From Crotophaga sulcirostris (Eukaryota > Chordata > Aves > Cuculiformes > Crotophagidae), in NCBI GenBank assembly GCA_013397455.1, contig VYZB01000076.1:1087522-1151521 (forward strand): a stretch of 64,000 nucleotides of DNA, read 5' to 3'. Below, piece by piece: positions 51,901 through 64,000 of the stretch. The notes under the pieces were generated by a model that did not search any database, had not been told where the DNA came from, and saw only the letters and a list, made by a program, of their open reading frames with translations. Made by a program: the position numbers and the translations under genes. Position 1 is the first letter of the stretch, and each line of letters opens with the position of its first letter.

Positions 51901-54870
51901 TTGAGATTATTCTACCTGATGTTCAGCTGACCACTGAAACATTGTGTAAATCGCAAAGCCTTTATCAACTTGACTGGTTGCATTGTTAACCTTTGAATTA
52001 AAGGACATTCTTCACAACTCTATGATATACCTCCTTAGCACATCTCAGAAGTAAGGTGAATACATTAGGTTTGTTAGGCAGTGTTTATTAGGACTTACAG
52101 TGGATCCCGTTACTTGGATTTGGGTTTGATCTGTAGTTTTATTCTGCTCTGAACAGTAATAACTCTTCTGTTTTCTGTTCACCTGAAACATCGTTCTAGG
52201 AATTCCTTTCACTTGTTTATTTCTACAGAGTTCTTAAATAGGCTCTGACTGGTGTGAACAGATGGTTAGAAGTTTTAATCTTTCAGCTCAAGAAGCAGGT
52301 GAAGCAGTAATACTAATGTCTAGGTTGTTTTCTCCATTTTTTTCCAACAGATCTGCTACAATTTTCAGCTAGTGTTTATCCTTTATATTACTTGAAGACA
52401 AAAAAAAACCCCTTGGCTGAGGATCAAATCAATCACTGTTCTTCAACATGACCCACAGACTTTATGGCAGTAGAAAAATTTAACACTAAAAGACCAAATT
52501 TTATTGTCTGGTCTGACTTCTTGCATTCAGACAGCTGCAGTTCCTACCAGGTTGGTTTGGAGCAGGTCAGGCTACCCAAACAGGAAACAAACAGGACTGG
52601 ATGCTCCTTTCCCACTAACTTATAGACCCACATCCTTCAGCTGAAGTACTTCTCATATGGATTTTATTTTATCTGAACCAGTTTCTATCCTCAAAAATAT
52701 TGGGTTATTTAGAAGGCAAAATTGCTTCCTGAAATGTCTCCAGAGCAGCATGCAGCTGAATATCAATCTTAATTGTGATTGGATTAATTCACTGGAATAT
52801 CATCAGCGTGGAGGCGGGTTCCTTCCAACCTTGAGACCAGCTGGAAGTTCTTTTTGTGGAAACTCCCAGGTGCCAAAAGGCAGTCAGTGGAAGCAATTTC
52901 AGGCACAGAATTAATGAAGGTAGTGGCAGATGATATTGGGCAGGAGTATTTGGCAAAACATTTGATTTTAAAAGAAACATTAGCTCTAATCAGATGGGTA
53001 ATGTGTTGTGGATGATAAAAGGGATCTTCGTCTGAGATCCATTCTTGTCCTGTGTGTTTAATACAATGTGTATTTTAATGTTCCCATTTGGATGAGGCAT
53101 CCTGCCTGTTTACCAGCGAGTGAGCCATCGTAGATATTCTCCTAGACTTTTATTTTACTCCTGCAACTGCCATAATGAAAACTCATACAGAACATTGTTT
53201 TAATGTCTGTTCGTTTTATTTGTTATAATGCAGAAATTTGTCCAATCCTATAAAATCTTCTGAATGTAAGCATGATGGAGCATCCAGAACTTTCATTCAA
53301 GTAAATATTTAAGATTATTTATGGCAAGTAAAAATGTACCTGACTTACCACTGCAGGAAGAGCATAGTTTCTTGTTAATATTTTCTTCTCCAGTTGCCCT
53401 TTTTTCTTCCTTTAACTTTTGTTAGTGTGTCACCTGTTCTATTTGGAGATCAGGATTAGGATACAGCTAGTAGGGAAGATTGCCACTTTGATTTGTAGGT
53501 CTGATTCAGAACCAGGTCCTTTACCAGTCCAGTATGCAAACTCTCTTATCAAGAGTAACTGTGCAGGCAAATTTACCAGAAACTTTAGTTTTGTTTCTTT
53601 CTTTGTTACGGTGTGTTGCTTTCACCTGCTTTGAAGATCTATGCAATGCCTGTGACAATGAAATTGCTGCATTTAACTTCTTATATTGAAATATTTTCCA
53701 AAATTATAGGTGTTTGTGACCATCTTTGCAATGTTATTTCCACATACCTTTTCTCTAAATCATCCATCAAAGTTGATTAGATAATACATTTTGTGCATTG
53801 GGGTGGGAAGGAGCAATCTAATCACTTTTTTACTTTACATGCTATCATGTATTTCTTAAGGTTCTCTTTAATATTCTTCTTGATTTTATATCACTATTTT
53901 TTATTCCAATTACTGTTATTATATTAAAGTTTATTCATAATTTGACTGGCAGTAAGATCCAAGTTCAGTGATAGTCTGCACATCTGGTTGGCTTGTATAG
54001 TGAAGTCACTCTTAATCTGTAAATAGTGAATTAACATTTAATCTAATTCTCTATATTTTGTGTCTTCTGATATTTATTGCAAAACATTACTTGTTGTTCA
54101 ATTAAAAATGCAATATATTTGTTACACTTCAATTTATTCTCTGTCTCTGGGTTAAGAGTGTATTGTTTTATTTGTTACATGACATCATCTAATACTGTCT
54201 CAAGAGTTGCAGAAAGCAATCTTTTAACTCTTCATTATTCATTAGTTTCCATTCTGGTTCTTCTAGCCCCTGGGACCATCAAGTCATCACATGCCCATGT
54301 TCAAGTATTATTATTGTTGGCACGGGCTTGTCAAAGCTTTAGAGCTTCTGGCAAGGCACACAGAAGGAATGGTGTGTGGTATCATGGGCATATATTGTTC
54401 CAAATTATCTTCCTGAGTTTCATCGTTTTTTCCTAAGACAAGACTCTATGTGTGAAATCCTGTACCATCATAACAGTGTTTTATGTGGAGCTCTCTGACA
54501 CCCTGCCTTCTTTTGCATTTTCCTTTTTCATAGAAAATACTGTTTCTTTTCTAAGCATACATGATATGCAATGTTTAGTTATGATAATAATAAATGATTT
54601 CACCGATCGATTGAGTCAGCATTTTATATCCTGCTTAGCAATATTGATTTATCAGCATAATTTAGCTTTCTAGAAAAGGCAGAGGAAATACAGATGATAT
54701 CTGCCATGTATTAGAAAATCTTTATTAAGGCTAGTTTTGCAGCAACAGGGGCAGATTTAAATTTCTAGGAATCATTAGTAAAATATTTGTACAAGCCACA
54801 GTGCAGTAGCCTAGGAAAGGTAAACTAATCTCTCTGGTGCTCAGTACGTTAATTTTCCCTTTTCGCAAAC

Positions 54871-54983
54871 ATAGAATCATAGAATGGTTTGAGTTGGAAG
54901 GGACCTTAATGATCATCCAGTTCCAACCCCTCTACCAAGGGCAGGGACACCTTCCCCTGGATCAGGTTGCTCAAAGCCTCATG
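54871..54983 (-). mobile_element. CR1 LINE, very short antisense 3' end
   Basis: 'ATAGAATCATAGAATGGTTT', 'GAGTTGGAAGGGACCTTAAT', 'CCAACCCCTCTACCAAGGGC' and 'GGATCAGGTTGCTCAAAGCC' are the complement of the last ~110 bases of a typical CR1. The truncation lies at about 54983. Confidence 0.94.
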
Positions 54984-57900
54984 AGTCAGTTGTCTTTAGT
55001 AGATGACGTTTTACTAAAGGGAGATTACCTTTTTACCTAAGTTGTTTTTCTTTTCCTTTTCCTCTCCAGTGTATAATACTCCATGCATACAGTGTGTAGC
55101 ATTGTTTCACCACCTTCTCCTCTGGAAAGGCAAGTACTGAGAGTGATACCTCATTCTCAGTTTGGGATTGACAAATCTGGGTGCTCTGGCACTTTCTGCC
55201 AGATGTCCAGGGCTTCTATCAAGCCGCTGGGGAGTTTGTGGTGGGAGATGCTTCCAATCCTCTAGTCACTCTGCTCCATGGGCCACTCTTTGCTCTAAAA
55301 GGGGAGTGTGGTTTCCTGCCCTACTGGCTCTATGGACCTACAATAACTTTGCTAAGGGTTTCTGTTACTGATTTACTCCAACTAATACACTGCTTTTAAA
55401 TACATGTTACTCTTAAACAGACTTATTGCCTTAGGTTACAGTGACTGCTTTTATTTTTCCAAACTTCTGTACATTATTACAGTGACAAAATTTAAACATA
55501 AATGCATCCTAGAGATAATAAACCAACCAAACACCGGAAGACCACTTGTATTTTCTGGCAGCTTCCCTTCCCTCTGGAGTTCTTGGGACTGCAGAGTAGC
55601 TTCCGCCTTCCAGCTCCCAACCTCTGGACTTCTATAAAGGACCTATACAATCTTTATATAGTCTTGTTTTCTTTTCTGGTTTTGCTTCAGCTTTCTAATA
55701 TCCATCCTGTCTTATATAACCTGTAGTCTTTCATGCTGATTTTCTTAGTTTTGCATCACATTTGCTTAAATGAATGCTAGAGCTTATCACTTACCATTCC
55801 CAATTCTGTACTGTTTTGGTTTTTTTTAAGGAAATGCACTGTTACTTCGCTAAAGTGGGAACATGCTTGCTTGAACTTGAAAGCAGTTTAGATTGATGTT
55901 CTTGCTTTAATCTACCATCCCTCATTTCAGCTTCATAAAGTGTTACAGAGCTGCCTTCTACTCCCCTTGTGCAGAATGCTTCCTTTCTACTCTGTTTTAA
56001 CATTTCTTTTCTCACCTCACTCCATCTAGTGTTATTGCAACCCCTCTGTGAAACTGCATCAATTTTCAACGAAATTATTGTTTTCCTGTTTCAAAAAGTA
56101 CCATATTTCTGGAGAAAATTTAATTTGTTAAAACATACGCCTGACTCCAACACCTCCTTAATAGAATCCTTCTGTATGTTTTCCAGTGTTCCAGCAAAGT
56201 CCTTAACCTGGCCATCTGTCATATTAGGCTGAAGTATTTCTTGTAATAGTTCTATAACATTTTGTCTCCTCCTGTCCTCTCCATTATCAAATCCTACTTT
56301 CACTCTCAGTGTGAAGACAAAGAAACTTTCATGACCTCTGTGGAATAATGATTTGTTGGGTTTTTTTAATCTGAAAGTAAAATTTGTGTCACTGGCTTTT
56401 TCAATTCTGGATAATTTCCAAGCTTTTGTTTTAAAGTATAAAAATGTCCTGCATTTTATGACCTAAGAACTCTTTACTGTAAGACACTGCTTTATACACA
56501 CAGTGCTATCAAGTCCTTTCTGCATCATCTTTAATGTTTTGCTGGTTTTCTATGTCGCACCTTTTCCTGAAGTATTTTTATTTTGGGCCCATTCCAGAAC
56601 TGTTATTGTTTCCTATCTATTCAAAGGGTAAGATAAAGCCATTAGCAGTGTTTCTGCTCTGCTTCTTCATTGCTAGCACTGAAGCACAACTGCTTGGCTC
56701 ACTCTTGAGCAGCCCTGTATTTATCTTTCAAACAGAAGAATCTGCATGACTGCAGATCTGAGTCTAGGCCTACTGCAAAATGTCAAGATGACATACAGTG
56801 TTACAATTTCAGCGGTGTGGATAAAACCCTCCAACTAGATCTGACTTCTGGGTTCTCAGATCATAAGCTTGAAATCTGGGCTCTGAGGAAGGTTCGGCAC
56901 TGACTTCAGTGGGGTTGGGACTTTGTCTGAAATACTGGCTTGCAGTCACCCTATGTGGACCTCTCTGTGCTCCCATGTGGTCTGTGGGGTATATGACAGG
57001 GAGAACACCACAATAAGCCAAACCTGTAAGTAAATCAGCTTCAGGTGACATACTAGAAAGTCCTTATGCACTGATTCCTTTCATACTGACTCCTGACTTG
57101 AATGATTTTCTAGGGTATTAACGATATTGGTTTTCTTAAACGTGCAGACAAAATGCATTCTGACAAAACTCTGCTAGCTGTAGTCCATTTATATAGTTAT
57201 CACACAAACAATAAGAATAATTTTCAAAGTCTGAACATTTTACCACTTAGTGCATTTTTGGTCTGAGAAGTAGGTTCAGTTTTTCTGACAGTATTTAAAC
57301 TGATATATATATATGTGTGTTACATATATAGGAATGATTTTTTTCTCTATAACTCCATACACATATGCACAGAGTCTGTTTGCATATGCACACAAACACA
57401 ACACACAATTATGATGTATCACCTGATTTATTTCCACTGTGTCTTCCATTTTATAGGAATTTGAAAAAACACTTTTTTCCTGTCCTTCATCCCTTCTTGA
57501 AGTTTAGCTTTTGGCTATCACCTTTAGCAGTTATGTAGAATAATTTTCTGAGAGAGAATGACAACATACACCTTACAGGCATTTATTGCTGAGTTATAAT
57601 CCTGTTTATAAATTATTTATCTCTCACTCTTTCTCTATGCAAAGAGGCAGCTATGTAACACCTGTAACAAATCTTTTTAGCAATGCATGAATATGTATGT
57701 TCTGAAAATACAGTAATGTGACAAATAGTGCATTTGTGATTTGCAAAGAGTTATGTGAGGAGTAGGATTGCCATTTATCCAGATTTTTAAATAAATAACT
57801 CAAAGTTATAAAAAGAAATTCCCATAACAAAAAGCAGAATCAGATCTCGATTGCTTTCAGGCGTATAGAATGAAGTGAAAAAAACTATCATAGGTTCTTT

Positions 57901-58310
57901 CAATAGATTCAAGTTTCAAATCAACTATTAATAAAAAGCTTTAGCCCTCAAGTACAGAGGATTTATGTTCAGTTAACAAGAGCTGTACTGTCTCAGTGCA
58001 TATGTGGGTGAACTGTGTTGTGATCTTGTTTGTTTTATCACATAGGTTAAAGTTATTGCTTCGAATATTTTACCAATGTTTCTATATGGCCATGCTATAT
58101 CGCATACTTTTCCAAAAAGCTTACATAGTGTCAATTTATTTATTAACGTGAACATTTCATTACCCCTTTTTAAAACATAAGAGTTTTTTCTTCTTCCTTT
58201 TCCCTCCTTGTTCCTCTCAAAGCAGAATTTTGGGTGCTGGTGATTGTTGGCTTAAGTCCATTGTACGTCCCAAAACTCTCATGAGGACAATTTTGTAACA
58301 AGTTAAATAT
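54984..58310. other. Intronic sequence, no gene seen
   Basis: AT-rich, with a TA/TG microsatellite at 57301. Overlapping short frames at 55083-55400 show no motif. Confidence 0.6.
57301..57331. repeat. (TA)n/(TG)n microsatellite
   Basis: Short (TA) run, then (TG) and a second TATATA. A further CA-rich tract lies at about 57386-57408. Confidence 0.88.
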
Positions 58311-58655
58311 TTTGCTCTCTACAACTACCTAAAAGGAGGTTGTAGTCAGGCAGGGGTTGGTCTATTCTCTCAGGTGACCAGTGACAGAACTAGAGGATTT
58401 GGACTCAGGCTTCATCAGGGAAAGCTTAGGCTTGATATTAGGAAAAAGTTCTTCACTGAAAGGGTAATTAACCATTGGAATGCACTGCCCAGGGAGGTGG
58501 TGGAATCACTGCCCGGGGAGGTGTTTAAGAGGAGATTGGATGAGGCATTCAGTGCCATGGTTTAGGTGATGAGTTGGTGTAAATGTTAGGCTATAGGCTG
58601 GACTCGATGATCTCAGAAGTCCTTTCCAACCTTGTAATACTGTGATACTGTGATT
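58311..58655 (+). mobile_element. CR1 LINE, 3' end with TGATACTG tail
   Basis: Sense CR1 from 'TTTGCTCTCTACAACTACC' to a TAATACTGTGATACTGTGAT end, with the same blocks as the copy at 38806-39160. A 63-codon open frame at 58374-58565 ([20 protein letters not shown]) is the translated remnant. The short divergence from the 38806 copy suggests both come from one relatively recent subfamily. Confidence 0.94.
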
Positions 58656-61324
<2,669 letters not shown>

Positions 61325-61571
61325 TGATTTCCCGTACACAAAGAGATCTACTAACATTAGAATTCCAAGGAGTTAGTTCCTCCATTAATAGCAATTAAGT
61401 AAAAAGAAACAGATCCACTGTTTCAGTCTTGTTCGACTTTGTCTTACTAGGTCATATTTGCTGTACTGAATAAGCTTAATTCCCTTTTGCGGCTTATTTG
61501 ACTCTCTATAGTAAAAAGAACCCATGCTTTCCCTTGGCTGTTTTTATGCACCAAGATCATTGTCACCAAGT

Positions 61572-61637
61572 GAAAAAAAAAAAATCTCTTTTTTATTGTT
61601 TTTTGGTTTTTTGAGGGGTTTTTGTTTGTTTGTTTTG
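61572..61637. repeat. Poly-A, poly-T and GTTT low-complexity block
   Basis: A12 at about 61573-61584, followed by T-runs, GGTTTTTT and (GTTT)n. It lies some 260 bases past the exon donor. Confidence 0.9.
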
Positions 61638-62204
61638 GCAAAGGTTCTTTTATACTGTTTGACTTACCAAAGTGTATGCTCTTGAAGGAGGCTTGTATCC
61701 TGACACTGATTCACTTAAACGAGAGAATAAATCTAATTTCATTATGTTCCTATTGTGCTCGGGTTTATTATAAGCATCAATCTGAACACTGAGAGGCAAA
61801 ATCTGCTGAGCCTGTGGCTGAATATATTTTAGGAGCTTACTGAAACAGAAATGACTGAAACCCCATAACTGATAGGATCACATACTACTCACCCTCTGAA
61901 ACTTCTGAATTTTACCCTGAGCAACATTTTGGTCATAGAAATTGCAATAAAGTATGGGCCAAGAGCCTTAAGCGTGGTTTTAACAATACAGTAGTTAAAA
62001 GAAAACATACTCTAAGTAATTAATCAAAGCAAGACAAGCAAAAGAGTTGGTCCATTAATTGACATAGAGACAGAATTTTAGAGGCATGCCAGTTTCATGA
62101 TTAGGGGCTTTTTTTTTTCCTTCCTCAGCATTCATTAAAAAAAAAAGGCTGACTGTGTTCTGAAGACTAGCATAATTCAAACTAGTGAAGAAGGGTAAGA
62201 ACAG

Positions 62205-63480
62205 GTTAGAGTCTGCTTAGATGAGTCAGATATTTTCAAATTGTCTGGCACAATTAATTCACTATGGAGTACTTAAGAAAGCATAGAGTCTTCCCTTATG
62301 AGTTTTGAGAATTAAGGATAAAAAGTAAATGAATTGTAGGGGGAGGGAAGAAACCTTAGTGTCTGTCTTCCCAACAAACACATAAAGACCTGGGGAATTA
62401 TAGACCACTCAGCCTAAATTTAATTCCTGGAAAGACACTTGAGCAGATAATCTGTTTGGAATCACCCAGAAGATAAAAATATGCTAAACAATGGCCAAAA
62501 TGGATTTGCAAAGAATAAATCATGTAAAGCAATCTAATTTCCTTCTATGACAAGATAATAGGTCTCAAGGAGATGGGGTAGGTGATAAATATGATGTTTT
62601 GTGACTTATAAAAATATTGAAGAGGTTCCTAAAGAAAAGTATGGAAACTTGATCTTGACGAAGATACTGTAAAAGCAGTCTTCTAACCAATATTCCTGCC
62701 ACCAAGGTGAATTGACATCAGATTAGCTGAATATTTATTTTTAAAATGAATGCTGAAGCAAAAGGTAACCAAAAAGTATGATAAGTTTTATCTACCTCTG
62801 GTTTGGAATTATAATTTCAAAGAGCAGTTATCAGTGGTTCACTGTCAAACAAGAAGGATGGGATTCGCTTAGGTGGTGTTCTCTAGAAGAAGTAACATTT
62901 TTTTCTAGATAGTGGGACAGAAAAAATGTTTATTAAATCTTTAGTTGATACCCACTTAGGAAAAGCAAGGACTTCGCGGAGGAGAGGGTTAGGTTTCAGA
63001 ATGATCTTGACAGGTAGAGAAAGCTTTTAATATAAGTAGTGTGTAAGTGAAGAAGTGCAAAATGCTAGACTACAATAATCAGCTCTTATTAATGAAAAAT
63101 GGCTATCTAGGCAGCAGGTGTCCAGAGAAAGATAAGGGAAGCATTACAATGAACGAAAAACTGGGTAAGGGTCAAGAATGTCAGACTTCTTGAGCTACTT
63201 TAAAAAGTAGAAAGGAAGAAAATTACTCCCATTTCACCATCCTTGATGTAATACAATACCGAAACTTAAGACACACAGAGTGAACTTCAACTCTGCTTAG
63301 TGCTAATTGGATGCAAGTTGGAATATCAGGTCTAGTATCGTCTTCAAGAAGGAAGTTTATCAGAGAAGTCTATAAAAACATTAAATAATCTAGAAGCATG
63401 TTTTATGAGAAAGTTTAGAAGTGGAAACAAGTGGGATAGACTGGGCAGATTGTTGAACTTTCATCAAGTTTGTTAAGGTA
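62205..63480 (+). mobile_element. Ancient, degenerate CR1-like LINE reverse-transcriptase region
   Basis: Over about 1.25 kb, short segments follow the order of old amniote CR1 RT genes. They include 'GGGGAATTATAGACCACTCA' at about 62392-62411, 'CCAAAATGGATTTGCAAAGA' at about 62495-62514, 'CAATCTAATTTCCTTC' at about 62530-62545, 'TATCAGTGGTTCACTGTCAA' at about 62830-62849, 'AGGGTTAGGTTTCAGAATGA' at about 62985-63004, and 'GGCTATCTAGGCAGCAGGTG' at about 63101-63120. Frames are destroyed. A clear 3' tail is not seen. It is probably of the same age class as the remnant at 36640-37265. Confidence 0.68.
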
Positions 63481-63802
63481 AGAATAGACAGACACAACGT
63501 AGATCTTCCTTTGGGACAGAGGAATAGTTTTCATGTCTGTCCTGGTCACTTAAGAAATGTTAAAACTGCAGCATTCTAGGGTTTGCTACAATGCTGCACC
63601 TGAGTTCAAAGTCTTTCCATTGCTCTTAAAAAGTAAGCAACTTCCTTCTGTGTCAGACTGCAAAGTCAAGATAATGTGGTTCATTAGAGCATTCAGGTAG
63701 TGAAAGATCCAGTTAAAAATTCCTGGAATTCAGGTGATTTTTGTAGAGCATGTTGAGTCCTGAGTCTTTGACATTATTAGAGCTCCATTCTTTCTTTTAT
63801 AG

Positions 63803-64000
63803 CTCTGTGCAGAGTTTCTTCCTTCTCTTCACATTCCCGTGCAGACACTGGAAGCACAGGAAAAGCTGCAGGAAATAACTAATAGGCTGTCCAGGAGCAG
63901 TGAGGGATGGGAGCCACTAGCAGCAGAGAGGGAGAACTTAAGGTGGCCAGGCAAAGCCAGGTCCCACTACAAGGGAGGAGCACAGGCCCAGAGGTCGAGG
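63803..64000 (+). other. Unidentified open frame running off the window, GC-richer than its surroundings
   Basis: After a pyrimidine-rich stretch and TATAG at 63798-63802, one + frame stays open for 66 codons to the last base. It begins L-C-A-E-F-L-P and contains a helix-like segment (LEAQEKLQEITNRLS) followed by a basic, G/A/R-rich segment (WPGKARSHYKGGAQAQ). There is no ATG in the frame. It does not resemble the next part of GABBR2 as I remember it. It could be the 5' part of an interspersed repeat, an alternative exon or chance: GC-rich sequence has fewer stops. The continuation beyond 64000 would decide. Confidence 0.3.

Larger units (their letters stand above)
45601..54870. other. Intronic sequence, no gene seen
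   Basis: About 9 kb without a recognisable transposon apart from short simple repeats. It is a low-repeat stretch for this window. Open frames such as 47564-48016 (150 codons, pyrimidine-rich) have no domain. Confidence 0.6.

Overview
The window looks like bird nuclear DNA. It contains many CR1 LINE retrotransposon copies, some with typical avian CR1 3' tails, in AT-rich, gene-poor sequence. I could recognise only one protein-coding segment: a 171-bp internal exon of GABBR2 (GABA-B receptor subunit 2) at 61142-61312 on the + strand. It has a good splice acceptor, polypyrimidine tract and donor. The most economical reading is that almost the whole window is intron of this very large vertebrate gene: about 61 kb upstream and 2.7 kb downstream of the exon. 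I did not find the neighbouring GABBR2 exons in the window.

Layout. 1-24117: intron with CR1 copies at 771-1080 (+), 3011-3641 (+), 17604-18402 (-), 19108-19360 (+) and 20250-20688 (-), plus simple repeats. 24118-24842: a 725-base assembly gap. 24843-44640: intron with CR1 at 26000-26541 (-), 31141-31258 (+), 38806-39160 (+) and 40227-41412 (-). It also holds much older CR1-like remnants at about 32190-32320 and 36640-37265, and a possible LTR-like element split by the CR1 at 38806. A dense group of CAGCTG E-boxes lies at 42088-42718. 44640-61141: CR1 at 44640-44980 (+), 54871-54983 (-) and 58311-58655 (+), then the acceptor side of the GABBR2 exon. 61313-64000: downstream intron, with a degenerate ancient CR1-like element at about 62205-63480 and an unidentified GC-richer open frame that runs off the window at 63803-64000.

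There is no operon, CRISPR array, rRNA or tRNA that I can support. The open reading frames of 60-165 codons elsewhere are chance frames, frames through the N gap, or pieces of CR1 reverse transcriptase in either orientation. I see no novel multi-gene system. The points most worth checking are the ACAGCTGT cluster in the intron, the nested repeat at 38.2-39.5 kb, the layers of CR1 of different age, two canonical G-quadruplex motifs, and the unidentified open frame at the right edge. All family assignments are from memory of the families; no search was run.
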